Part shown: piece after piece, positions 34,403 to 45,485 of the stretch
How the letters are laid out: each line of letters starts with the position of its first letter
How positions within the stretch are numbered: position 1 is the stretch's first letter
NCBI GenBank assembly: GCA_946902875.1
Contig: OX336336.1
Span: 976,045 to 1,040,044, forward strand
Source: Nematopogon swammerdamellus
Taxonomy: Eukaryota; Arthropoda; Insecta; Lepidoptera; Adelidae
Length of the DNA: 64,000 nucleotides
Direction of reading: 5' to 3'
Made by a program: the position numbers and the translations under genes
The notes under the pieces: generated by a model
Databases searched by the model: none
The model's input: only the letters and a program-made list of their open reading frames with translations
Told to the model about the DNA's origin: nothing

Positions 34403-34945
34403 CAAAGATTTAAATAGATAGGGCATAGCGCTGAAGAGTTCGTCACCGATTAGACATAACGGTGTGTGTGACTTCATGTACAGTAGTCATCGAGAAATCG
34501 CATCAAAGGTTGCCTCATATTAATAACAAGCTGTGCCCGTGCCCATTTCACTTCACTGCTAACCTCATAAGCCATTTAGCGTGATAGTAAGTAGCCTATA
34601 GTTGATGGGAAGAATCAAGCTATCCGTAGAATTTTTTTTTATTAAAATCGGTTCAGTGGTTCTCGAGTTATAAGCGGACAGACAGACATACACTCAGACA
34701 CTCAGACACTCAGACAGAAAGCAGACGTTGGATTTTATTATAGGTAAGGAAGGAAGGAAAGGAAGGAAACGCTAACGCTCTGCACTCGCGCATCGGCGCG
34801 TTCCATTCCGTTCCCTGGAACGACCTCTCAACACGCGTGTGGCGCTGCGTCTGATGCGAAGTAGCCGCATGCGGCCGTTTCATTGTTGACATTGTCTGTA
34901 GTGCGCCATGTTAGACTATGCCCTATCTATCGATTTAAATCTTTG
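34403..34945. mobile_element. MITE with caaagatttaaat ends, interrupted
   Basis: Ends are caaagatttaaat...agatagggcatag at 34403 and the complement ending at 34945. The right arm has an extra cgat. The interior has ttcgtcaccgattagacata and cgctaacgctctgcactc. A 'gtgcccgcggc' repeat (34530-34770) sits inside. The copy at 58912-59217 lacks that insertion. hAT-like size, but no clean 8-bp duplication could be read, so the superfamily is open. Confidence 0.78.
34530..34770 (+). repeat. Dispersed 'gtgcccgcggc' repeat inside a MITE
   Basis: From agctgtgcccgtgcccat through ctaacctcataagcc and ggttctcgagttataagc to tattataggtaagg, then a ggaaggaaagg microsatellite tail. The empty site is readable at 59030-59046 (aataacaaaacgctaac). 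Confidence 0.85.
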
Positions 34946-35519
34946 TCGGGGAGGATATGTCAGACAGACACCAAGATGTTTCTATTTCAGTATTAAGTTA
35001 TTCAGATAAGTTTCCTGATTGATAACTGTGGTATGGAATGACGAAGTCTGATGAATTAATGAATGAATTTTAATTACAACATTAAAATTATTACAACTAA
35101 CAATATAATAGATTAACATAACGATAAGTTATAATAACCTACTTATTAGCAATGCAAGCAGCACCTCAATGCTCTTATGAGTCTGTAATACCTCACATGA
35201 TTATCTGTTATATCAAAAATACTTCAATAAACTCTGTGGTTATGTGGCAGAAGCAGACATGTACATTTTTTCCAGTATTGAGTTATAAATACCAAAATTT
35301 CGGTAAAAATGAGCTCTTCAATATGGCAAAAACAAACATGTCGTAAGTAATACCCAAAGCCATGTATTTCCCTTCGACCAAACAGTACATGTCATAAAAA
35401 TCACAATAACGTATGCCAAAACAGTACAAGTAGCGACATGTCTTATATTGCCATATAAGAAAATCAACAAATAGCGACATGTCGAAGTACATGTCATAGA
35501 CATCACAATAACGTATACC
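34946..35519. other. AT-rich spacer with repeated acatgt words
   Basis: Several copies of the palindromic word acatgt (in gacatgtc or gtacatgtcat) lie at 35256-35500, with more at 37065-37310. The phrase catcacaataacgtat occurs at 35399 and 35504. No gene: the open frames on both strands are short and unmatched. Confidence 0.45.
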
Positions 35520-36595
35520 AAAAACTATTTAAAAAAAATATAAAAACCGCCTTCAAAAATGTATGAAATAAAAAAAATCGAACCCTAGAGTTGAAGGCGG
35601 TGCTAAAGAAGGCTACACAAATCACAAAGGATATCATCCACTCATGTTTTCTTTTATGCTTCATTTTTTCTTGCTTTAGCACCGCCTTCAACTCTAGGGT
35701 TTGATTTTTTTATTTCATACATTTTTGAAGGCGGTTTTTATATTGTTTTAAATGGTTTTTTAATTCACAGTTTTTTTAGTAATTTTTTGCTATTAATGTA
35801 CTCGGCGGATTCGCTCGGCCTTCGGCCTCGCGATTTCGCCTCGCTTTCCAATCCGATCTTGACCAAATTAAAATGGAACCATCTCAGGGTTATCCCCTTT
35901 CAATCAAAAAAAGTATTTTCAAAATCGGCCCACAATTGACGGAGTAATCGCGTAAAAAACATCCAAAAAAAGAATACCCTGAACACCACCTAGGCCTAAA
36001 GTAATGGCTCGTGAAGACAAATGCAATGTGTAGTTTAGGAGTTCCTATCGCCACCTTCCGTCTCCACCATCAGACCAGCTCGATGGTACTCGTACCATAA
36101 TATATTAAGCGCATCTGGCCGGTCGGAAAAGATTTCAAATTTAGAATGTTCATGAAACAAGGGTCCGAATATGTATCACAATATCGATTCATGTATTTCA
36201 ATACGATGACAGAGAAAATTTCGAAATATTAGGTATATCTAATACTTTTAGTTCTAGTTTTTTTTTTTTTTGGAAGTCGGTTTTATATTTTTTAAAACGG
36301 TTTTTATTTCATTCTTTTTAGTAATATTACATAAAAAAGAATAATCGAAATCGGTTGAAGTGGTACAGAATTATTCGCCATGTGTCAAACTACAAATTGC
36401 TGAAAAAGTCCACATCACAAAAGTTTTGCTGAAGGTAACCACACACCATAGTAATTATCAAACTGCAAATTTCTAAAAAAGACCACATCACAAGTTTTGC
36501 TGAAGGTACCCACACACCATAGTATTTTGTTGATTTTTCAAAAACCGCTGAATCAATTTCGATAAAATTTATATGGGACCACCTCTGAAGTACGA
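35520..36595 (-). mobile_element. Composite dispersed repeat, copy C (empty site)
   Basis: Same order as copy B: hairpin (35520-35770), ttcgctcggccttcggcctc, aatccgatcttgacc. It then passes directly to aaatggaaccatctcaggg and the poly-A module. In A and B the 5S-headed SINE plus minisatellite block lies at that junction, so C is the uninserted form. The ggttaccttcagcaaaac pair is present near 36428 and 36492. The right end is shortened. Confidence 0.83.
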
Positions 36596-37979
36596 CCTTC
36601 CACCTTCAAACTATGGACTGGAGAAAGAACAAAAGGCGCCCCCTGGGCAAATCGCGTTTCCACATATGCGAATAGGTCCAATAGCTATCAATCCCAATAA
36701 AAAAAAAATATTTACTGTCTATTTTGCCATTAATTGATCCCGTATACCATGATTTTTACAAATCCTTAACGACGAGTGCTACCGCGTCACTGGCTGGTGA
36801 CCAGGCAGAATCTTCGGACGATGAATCGTAAATATTGTCAGTAAAGTGGCATTTGTATTTACCGAGATTGTTGATTACATTTTGTGTAGGGTCTTACTAA
36901 TAAAATTATTAAATTTCCTTTATTTCATAAACGATTTCGTTTTATTAATGTTAAAAATTGAATAAAGTCTTAGATGACCGATACTACCTCACTATGTGTA
37001 TCCTTGATATATGTAACGTGAAGTAAAATACTTTATATGGCAGAAAAAAACAAGTCGCACTTATTTAATGACATGTCGCATATAAATTTTACTTCTTTAT
37101 ATGGCATTACATGACATGTAATTTAAATTAATTTCTTCTAAATCCTAGAAAACTTTTTATAAAAACAAGACTTTCGTTGTATTCTCAGATAACTTATTAA
37201 CTCACATTAAAAATATTGTTAATATATCCATGCAAACCTTATTTTAGTACCACTGCAAAGTTTATATTGCTTGTAATCAAAAATGCACAAAAGTAACATG
37301 TCAGCTTATGCCAAATTTCCACAGAACTATTTGTAATAAATATATGATACAATTGAGTACTAATGCTAGGTGGGTACTATGTTTTGCAACAAAATTATTC
37401 CAATAAATTTTGTCCATTGAAAAAATTTCAAAGTTACCTTCAAACTGTACCTACAATAAAACCGCTAGTATTCAATAAATACTTTATATTAGATCATAAA
37501 AACTATGCATCATAATCAATCAGTGTTCGAATTGAAGCGGAACGCACCGGATCACCGCCGTTCCGGTTCGTGAAAGTTATCCTCATGTCTTTCCGGTTCG
37601 TAAAGATGATTTGTTACACTGTTCTCGTTTTTCAGTACAAAACAATTTGACCAATCTCAGCGTCGCTCTCTGCGCATGTGTGTGTGCAGCGTTCATTCGT
37701 GTTCATGCGTAGTCAGATTCCTCAGTTTGTTTGTCAGTTCTTCTTCGCATTGAATTTAGAACTGGCGGAATTTTCAACATGTCCAAGCGTAGGTTACCTC
37801 TACCATAATGTTCTTGCCTCTACCTATGGATAAAATTATACAATAAACAATAAACAATTCGTTCGTGTCTAGTTGACCGGCGGCGGGACCACGGCTCGGT
37901 GCATGTGTACATGGTAACCTCTCTCTCTCTGATCAGCCCGCATCGTGTGTGGCATAATCTATATATTATACATATATAA
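36596..37979. other. Spacer, no gene supported
   Basis: Mostly AT-rich. No coding motif seen. A ct dinucleotide run lies at 37920-37930. The region 37520-37790 is richer in GC but has no recognisable frame. Confidence 0.4.
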
Positions 37980-37982
37980 TAA

Positions 37983-38360
37983 AGGCCTATTCAAACCGCA
38001 GAGTTATCCGCTACCGCCGGCGGTAGCGGAATACCGATGGGTACGTGGATAACGCGCTGTTCAAACCACAGCGGTATCCTCTACCGGAGGCGGTATCCGC
38101 TACCGCCGGCGGTATGAGTGGGCAGGATGACGGGATGGCGAGCGCTGGCTGCGGGCCGCGCGGGGTGCGTCCGCGGGCGGAGTACAAAGTTTCGCCGAAC
38201 ACGCGGTACCGTACCGCATACCGCTCTGGTATGCGGTTCCGCTTCCGCGACAGCTGCGGAAATCCCATACAGGATATATGCGGAAATACCGCGCGGGATA
38301 TCGCTCGGGTATACCACTACCGCCGGCGGTAGCGGATAACTCTGCGGTTTGAATAGGCCT
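37983..38360. mobile_element. PIF/Harbinger-like MITE with perfect 44-bp ends
   Basis: The terminal inverted repeat starts aggcctattcaaaccgc and is identical for 44 bp at both ends. It is flanked by TAA on each side (37980-37982 and 38361-38363), the 3-bp TWA duplication typical of PIF/Harbinger. The inner part of each arm is itself a palindrome centred on ccgccggcgg. Related palindromes occur again at 38097-38116. No transposase. The GC-rich overlapping open frames are by-products. Confidence 0.9.
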
Positions 38361-38363
38361 TAA

Positions 38364-39904
38364 AATTGTCGACTTACCGTCCCTGTGCGCCAGAGACGAC
38401 GCTCTACAACCGGATTGTCTCTTTCTAAATCCCGATGAACATTATGTCCCGCCGTCCCCTTTCCCCCCCACACAACGCGCACTGGGCAGGGGTTGCATCC
38501 CTATAAAAAAAAGAAAACAAAGCTTCTCACTGATTTAAGCGGATATAGGTAACAGTAGCAGGCGCAACTCACACACACATGTATATCACAATACAAACAT
38601 ACACACACACACTCATACACACTCTCAGACATATCATCGCAAATAATCCTCTCACACACCCTCACCACACATGCACGGCGAATTGTATTTATTTGTTTAT
38701 GAGTAAGGAGATTTTATTGAAATTTGTAATTCACAGATTATCATTGTTTTAATTTAATGTAGTTTTTTATAAATTTTCATTCACTGTTTCTTATTTTCTT
38801 ATTTATTAATAATCGAATTTTAACTTTTAACTTTTGACTTGATACTTAGACTTTTAATTTTGTAATTAATTTCAATTTTATTTTATTTTATTTTAAATTT
38901 ATTTAATCTTTTAATTTTGTAATTTTCTATCGTTTTTATTCACCATGTTTTATCAAATGCATGTAAACCGGAGGAATTCTATTCTTGGCTACTAAGTTTT
39001 ATATTGTTCATTTTTAAATTTGTTGTATTAATATAAGCTGTGGAATTCTCTAATATATAAATAAATAAATAAATAATCGGTGCTGTAATTTACAAGAGCA
39101 CTCGCAGCACAACACCGACTACTCTGCTCACCTCGATTGTCGGGATACAGCGTGTGGTATATATGTAGTTAACGTGTACGTACTCGCAGAGTGAAAATTC
39201 TGAAATCGATTACGGATATTGCCACGCGGGAAATTTGGTCTCGAGATTTCGTGCCTCCAGTAGTTGGCGTTGCTTTGCAGTAGCAGCTCTTCAGCTCGTA
39301 GGAGTTGTTTCACATAATGTTTTATCGCACCACCGCCGAGGTTGCTCGCTCGCTTTTTTTATTGAGTAAATAAGCGAAACAAAGCGCTCCTCCACCGAGA
39401 CACACTCCATCAGACGAGGTCACCGCCCACGGATAATATAGGTAAGAAAGAAAGAAGAAAGAAAGAAAATTGTTTTATTAGCACATAAAAAACACATTAC
39501 AAATTAACAATTCAACATATGGTAAACATGCCAATAGGTCCCATCTCAGCATGTTGCAAGTTAGCACTCTCGCTAGAATAGTGCCAACTGCGCTGTTTTT
39601 CAGATGGGACCTGCCTATCTAGGTGGCGCCAATCTTGCGTATAAACAGTCATTATTTTATATTATATATAAAAAAAAAAAAAAATAAAGAGAAAATAGTT
39701 ATATAAAATGCAAAAAGTAATAGTGATAATAATGTGTGTGTGAATGTTTGTGAGAGAGGGCGTTTGTGTGAGGTGGGGTGTGCGGGTATGAGGGAGGGTA
39801 TGGATATGGTGGAGAGCGATAGAGGTGTTGGTTTAAAATAATGTATTAAATGCACGATTTACTGACTAGTATATTATTTATGTACTTAAATGCTCCAAAC
39901 AAAG
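38364..39904. other. Spacer with simple repeats, no gene seen
   Basis: CA-rich simple repeats at 38567-38680, AT-rich 38690-39080 with a taaa run at 39057-39075, a gaaa run at 39447-39467, and poly-A at 39668-39682. A phrase at 39524-39610 is bounded by ggtcccatctcagca and cagatgggacctgcc, a small inverted pair. No recognisable coding sequence. Confidence 0.45.
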
Positions 39905-40320
39905 ATTTAAAAAATGTATGAAATAAAAAAATAAATATCGAACCCTAGAGTTGAAGGCGGTCGGTTATTTTTGCTTGCTTTAGCACCACCGCCTTCAACT
40001 CTAGGGTTCGATTTTTATTTTTTTATTTCATACATTTTTGAAGGCGGTTTTTATATTTTTTTTAAATAGTTTTTTATTTCACAGTTTTTATAGTAACTTT
40101 TTTTTAATATTTGCTATTAATGTACTCGGCGGAATCCGCCTCGCTTTCCAATCCGATCTTGACCAAAAAAAATGGGACCACCTTGGAGCTAGACTGAACC
40201 GAACACAAAAAGAATCATCGAAATCGGTTCACAATTGGGGAAGATATTGCTGAACATACATAAAAAAAAAATACATACAGCCGAACATGGAACCTCCTCC
40301 TTTTTTGAAGTCGGTTAAAA
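39905..40320 (-). repeat. Deleted composite repeat copy with hairpin
   Basis: Inverted gaaccctagagttgaagg and its complement at 39941 and 39990, then ttttgaaggcggttttt, tgtactcggcggaatcc, aatccgatcttgacc, atcgaaatcggttcac and tcctccttttttgaagtcgg. This is the composite family with most of the middle lost. Confidence 0.82.
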
Positions 40321-40687
40321 AGAAAAGGCTTACAAGAATTGGTGAGTGAATTGAAAATGAAAACAGAAATAAATTAAATAAAAAGTCAAATTTCGTATAT
40401 TATGTAAAATGTTATATTTATGTATTGATCAAATTTATTATACACACACGTACCCTCACACACACATAATCATACACTCATACACACACAACTCCACACC
40501 ACACACATCTTAGATAACAAAGGAGGATGGGCAAAAATGTATGAACTCTGGTATAGCCCCCAATAGCAATTTATTATATATCAATAGAAAGGTAATTTTA
40601 TGTACATAACTATGCACTGGTGCGCAAGTGTCCAATTGTTGTCGGATCGGAGCTATTCTGCTTTAGGTATGAAATATAAATGTACAG
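40321..40687. other. Spacer with CA-rich repeats
   Basis: CA-rich run at 40441-40508 similar to that at 38567-38680. No gene seen. Confidence 0.4.
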
Positions 40688-40689
40688 TT

Positions 40690-40932
40690 TTTTCTGTATA
40701 TCACATATTAGCGTAACCGGAAGTGAATTTTATTTTATCTATCCTGTGTATCGTATTGCTAAATGTGTGTGTACTAAGTTTCATCGAATTCAGATGATCG
40801 GTTTAAGAGTTATGTAGGAACATACATACATACAGAAAACATTTCTAAAAATCGTCAATTTAGTTTTAGTATCATACACAGAGCCTACAAACGCAGTATC
40901 TCATAAAACGAAGTAACTTACTCCATGACCAT
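40690..40932 (-). repeat. Dispersed 'ggatggtcatggagt' repeat
   Basis: Minus-strand copy from cacatattagcgtaaccgg through ttaagagttatgtagg and attttagtttta to aacttactccatgaccat. It is joined without a gap to a fragment of another repeat. Confidence 0.77.
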
Positions 40933-41025
40933 GCTAAGTAGCTTCTATTTGATGGGAATAATCAAGCTATTCGTAGAAACAAACCTCTCTTCTCAAGTTA
41001 TAAGCGGACAGACAGAGCGACAGAC
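40933..41025 (+). repeat. Dispersed 'gtgcccgcggc' repeat, partial
   Basis: Contains agctt-ctatttgatggg, aatcaagctattcgtag and agttataagcggacag. Both ends are missing. Confidence 0.68.
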
Positions 41026-41213
41026 AGATCACTATATCTCCGACCGAACGGACAACGATTTGGCCGAAGCGCCCATAGTAACTATTGATCTACTTTAAAA
41101 ACCCAATTCAACCATGTAATACTCATTGCTACTGGAGGGGTGTACCAAAGTGCGCATCCTCCTTTATGCTTAGCCCACACATGTGAACTTAACAGACTGT
41201 TAATGTATGTATG

Positions 41214-41570
41214 TTTTTAGGGTTCCGTATCCGGTACGGGACCCTATTACTAAGCCTACGCCATCTGTCTGTCTGTCTGTCCGTCCGTCCGTCTTTCTGT
41301 CCGAGGGCTGTATCTCTTAAACCATAATAGGTAGCCCGTTGAAATTTTCACAGAATTTCAGAAGAAAAAGTCAAAAATTCACCAAAAAGTGTATGCGCGC
41401 GCGCCATCTACCGAATAGATTATGAACCATTTTAACTAATCATGACATTTAACTAATATGAAGCATTTCATAACATGCCATCTACATGGCGTGAGTGGCG
41501 CTAGCCATGACATGGCGATACGGAACCCTCGGTGCGCGAGTTCGATCGCACTTGGCCGGTTTTTTTTAAT
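41214..41570 (-). mobile_element. 'ccggccaagtgc' dispersed repeat, minus copy
   Basis: Begins tttttagggttccgtatccgg and ends cacttggccggtttttt. Internal landmarks are complements of copy 1, with a gtctgtctgtccgtccg tract at 41265-41295. Confidence 0.87.
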
Positions 41571-42199
41571 AATAAATATATAAACAAATTGCGTATGTGT
41601 TCACTTACTGGAGAGATACTCCATAGAAGTGGGCTCGTTATTACATCTTGAACAAGCGCACGTGGTGTTAAATCCGCACGCAAGTCACCAAGCAATAGCG
41701 ACACATGCTTTACTAAAAATTTTAGATAATAATATCTCCTCTCTATCTATTTTCTCCGTGTCGCACCCGATACGTGACGCTCCGTAGCAGCTTATCTCTC
41801 GTGGCTCGATAGCTGTCATGCGAAGTATTTCAGAATAATATATTCTAGTCAAATGTGTATTTATTTGTCTACGACACAACGTTAAAGTAATCTTGCGATT
41901 GGAGCAGGAGTTAGAGGCAATAAATATCTGTTTATCTTGTATTTTGTACCCCCACCTCTTTCCTTGTCAGCGTATATCTACGTTTAGTCTCTAGTAACTA
42001 TTGCTTCGGTCCCTATCTCTCAATACAATACGCACTAGGTATTTGAATACTTGAATATTGCAACTTGCGTAGGTAATGAGCAAGCTGTTGGATGAACTTT
42101 TTTGACTGTGCATTGTAACTAAAATCCTTCTCTTAGGTACGGGCAGATATCCTTACAAAAAAAAAAAAAACAAAAAAACAAAACAAAAAATTCAAAAGT
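41571..42199. other. Spacer, no gene supported
   Basis: No motif-bearing frame; poly-A at 42158-42189. Confidence 0.4.
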
Positions 42200-42580
42200 A
42201 AAAACCGGCCAAGTGCGAGTCGAACTCGTGCCCTGAGGGTTCCGTATCGCCATGTCATGGTCAACGCCACTCACGCCATCTATGGCGTGTTTATGAAATG
42301 CTTCATATTAGTTAAAATTCATGATAGTTAAAATGCTTTATAGTATTTTCGGTAGATGGCGCGCATACACTGTTTAGTTTATTCTATGGGAACCCCGTGA
42401 ATTTATTACTTTTTCTTATTATTATTAATTGTTGTTATATCTGCCATAATAACACAAATTCTGTGAAAATTTCAACGGGCTACCAATTACGGTTCAAGAT
42501 ATACAGCCCTCGGACAGACAGACAGACAGACGGCGTAGGCTTAGTAATAGGGTCCCGTACCGGATACGGAACCCTAAAGA
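42200..42580 (+). mobile_element. 'ccggccaagtgc' dispersed repeat, copy 5
   Basis: Full plus-strand copy from aaccggccaagtgcgagtcg to ggatacggaaccctaaag. The gacagacagacagacgg tract lies at 42515-42533. Confidence 0.88.
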
Positions 42581-43126
42581 TTAAGGGTTGTCCCCGTACA
42601 AGAAACTTCAACGTTTTTTGTTTTTAAATACACCTACAATATAAAACAACTAAACCTAAAAATGTAACTTGAAAATGCCAAAATTAAATTATAAACAGTA
42701 AATTCAAATCTTGTTTAATAATGTTGGTGTTTCGGTCTCCACGAACACTTATTTACTTAACTAAACTGTGGTTAATGGAATAATGGTTCACCGTTGTGGT
42801 CTAAACACGACGTGCTACGCCAAAACGAACTTTTTTGTTTGGAAGTAGAGCTCATTTTAAAACAAAAGTACATAGTATAGTGAAGCTCTTTTTTACCTTC
42901 AGCGAGTAATTTGTCAGGGCACTTTCAATTTTCCCCACTTTCAGGGGGCCAAAGGGCGAATGATCTACAGGTGAATTCCAAACTCGCCCTTCTTTGCGTC
43001 CGATTGAAGTAGTTTCACACCCGACTCATGATTGATGAGATGAATGTATGGAATCAATTAATACTGGTAAGAACTTTATTGAAGAAATTATATTGACTGT
43101 ATTAAACACTTGCAATGAGAGCTAGA
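42581..43126. other. Spacer, no gene supported
   Basis: Nothing recognised on either strand. Confidence 0.4.
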
Positions 43127-43534
43127 TTGAGAAATAGTGTAGTGCGAAAGCGGTGTGGTCTGAAAGAAGATAGTGACAAGGGTGGAGAACGGAAGGCTTC
43201 CGTGGTTCGGTCATATTAGAAGAATGGATGATAGGAGACTAAAAAAAGGAATTTATGGAGTGAATGTTAGTGGAAGAGTCGGGAAGAGTCACCCTATACG
43301 CACGTACCTGGACCAGATCGGGGATGTGCTCAAAAAGGGTCAAGTGCGTAGTACCCGTAACCGACGAGCATGCATGAAGAACATTATGAGAGTGGAAGAG
43401 GCGGCAGAGTTGAATGAAATGAAATGAAGGGAAGCACTGACATGGCACCTAGTTCACCCTGTGTAATGGGCTGACATCACGGATGTTGTAGGTGATGTAG
43501 CCAACCGTGTCAGGTTCCACAAAAAAAAAAAAAA
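43127..43534 (+). pseudogene. LINE (RTE-like) 3' end with the SINE-shared tail
   Basis: The plus strand reads KRCGLKED near 43150, then after a frameshift an 84-residue frame TRVENGRLPWFGHIRRMDD, followed by RRLKKGIYGVNV, GRVGKSHP, RTYLDQIGDVLKKGQV and RSTRNRRACMKNIMRVEEA. This WFGHxxRM ... GxxxPxxxxLD pattern is the usual extreme C-terminus of RTE-like and related LINEs, downstream of the RT. The frame stops at 43427. The 3' UTR (43428-43520) is cactgacatggcacctag, gggctgacatcacgg, gttgtaggtgatgtagcc, cgtgtcaggttcc, and a 14-base poly-A follows. That UTR is the same tail as in the HaSE-like SINEs, so this LINE lineage is the likely source of their retroposition machinery. Everything 5' is absent. 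Confidence 0.87.
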
Positions 43535-43580
43535 GGTGTGTCAGGATCGTGGCAGGTGGAGATCCGTTGTCTCTGCCTAC

Positions 43581-43758
43581 AAAAGATGGCGGACGGCGGG
43601 AGTTTGTCGCGTCGTCGTTGTAATTAGAAAAATATATTTTTGTGGTTCTCGCAGTGCGAGAACTTATACAACAGACGTTAAAAGCTACGACAGAATTGGC
43701 TGTATACTCTAATGAGTTTTGCCTCTTTCGGGAGGAGACGAATTAATCTAAAAAAAAT
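43581..43758 (+). mobile_element. 178-bp retroposon with 12-bp target duplication
   Basis: Flanked by identical gtctctgcctac at 43569-43580 and 43759-43770. The insert begins aaaagatggcggacggcgg, has a small hairpin ttctcgcagtgcgagaa, and ends taatctaaaaaaaat, an A-rich 3' end. It split a short dispersed repeat (gatcgtggcaggtgg ... ccccaccgggaaatag). It could be a SINE, a 5'-truncated LINE or a processed transcript; I do not recognise the sequence. Confidence 0.83.
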
Positions 43759-43948
43759 GTCTCTGCCTACCCCACCGGGAAATAGACGTGACGTTATATA
43801 AACACTTATAATTAGGTAGTACCTGGGCGACCGAGCATCGCTCGGCGTCTACACCTATCTAGATAAACTTAAAAAAATAACATTATCTAAATAAAAAATT
43901 TCATCCAAATGGTTAAAGCCGTTTCCGAGAAACCAATTGTTATATATA

Positions 43949-44343
43949 AGGTGTTTCGTTAGTCATGTCAATTACTTCGGGAGGGTTACATACGCACTCA
44001 AACAAACACTTTACGTAAAAAAAACATATGTTTATAGGAGCATTTTTTCTCCTAACAAAAAAATAAAATCAAATAAGTACTTAGCTGTAAAAACCAATCA
44101 TAGTGACCTTGTGACTCACTTACAACAAACAGCTGTTCTGCGTTTGAACATAGTACGGTCATCGACCCCGTGCAAAGCATGTTACCTACTGTTACACACA
44201 GGTTAATGTTTAGGTAGCAAACATGTTTTGTTAAATTTCTCGAAAAGTAATGCTAAAAACATATAATTTTTTTTGTGTAACCTGTTTATTTGAGTGTGTA
44301 TGTAACTCTCCCGAAGTTATTGACATGACTAACGAAACACCTT
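43949..44343. mobile_element. MITE with aaggtgtttcgttag ends
   Basis: The terminal inverted repeat of about 62 bp (aaggtgtttcgttagtcatg, then cttcggga and gttacatac) matches the complement of 44282-44343 with about four mismatches. It is flanked by TATA-rich sequence on both sides, consistent with a TA duplication (Tc1/mariner type). The 89-residue open frame starts in the left arm and is not a transposase. Confidence 0.88.
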
Positions 44344-45485
44344 ATATATATATACAAGTTTAGCTCACTTAAAGTAATAGGATCTGGCGACCGCGTGTGC
44401 TTTCAGAGTGAACGTTTGTTTGTTTGTGAGTTTGCTTTACATAGAAATCGTAGGTGTAAAGTAATTTTGACTACTCTATTCCCATCCTATGTACCTATGT
44501 ATGTACCTCCTAGCGTTTGCCCGCGACTTCATCAGCGTGGATAACTGAACATGACAAATTATTCTTCCAAAAACACATGAAAATTAATCATTTATGATAC
44601 TAAATCCTAAAAAGAAAACAGTTAAACTGGTTATGCACTTAAAATATTAGGCACGCTGCCCGTTATTTTTTTGCAAAAATCGTTAGTGTGCAGACACGGT
44701 AAGTCTAAGATTTTATGAATGTATAGATAGATAGATAGATGTAACAGAAATGCTGTAAGTGTGACAAGATAACTTGAATGCAAGCGAGTCTGCAGTTGGA
44801 ACGATGCCGCCCCGCGCCGCCGTCGCACACAGCTTCCCGATCGGTGCGAGGCGGAGTGAGCGGAGAGGGGTTGTGCGATGTCCAGACACCGATCGGCCTG
44901 AAAGCCTGAAAAACGACCGCCACGATAATGAACGTATTCGAACGAAGCCATTCATAGACGTAATTACAGCGACAGACGCGGCCCGCGCATGCGCCCGCCC
45001 GATTGTGCCTGTGACATGTATTTAATGAGAAACGCCTCAAAGTGACAAATCAAAGTCGCGTACAGTTAGGCCCAGTTCCGTGAATAGAATCACCCAAATT
45101 AATATCAACGTCGAAAAATTGTGACGAATAACTTTGAAGTATTCATAACTACAATTCTAATGAAATTTGTTTCGCTCGGGATTAGAACCCTTCTGATATT
45201 CTTAATGACAAAATTTCTCGCTGAAACTCCACAATTTAAGACTCGAGAGCTCTACACTTTTCGTAGCAAATTCGAATTTTAATCCTTTATTTATTCTTCG
45301 AACACGTAAACTGAGAAACCTTTCGCTCTGGTGAAGTGGGTCCTCCTACCAACACTCCTACTATTACAGCTTTTACAAACTGATTTGAAATAACTAAGTC
45401 CTCTACCGAGAAAACAACTTTCAATCAAAATAATGTCTGTATACAATCAAAGTGAATCAACGACCGTGATCGTAAATAGACATGA
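44344..45485. other. Spacer, no gene supported
   Basis: A gata run lies at 44724-44740. GC-rich 44790-45010 gives four overlapping open frames on both strands, none with a known motif. 45050-45420 shows nothing. Confidence 0.4.

Noticed and set aside
44713..45040. Set of four overlapping open frames as a host exon
   Set aside because: They overlap on both strands in a GC-rich patch and none carries a known motif or convincing splice context.
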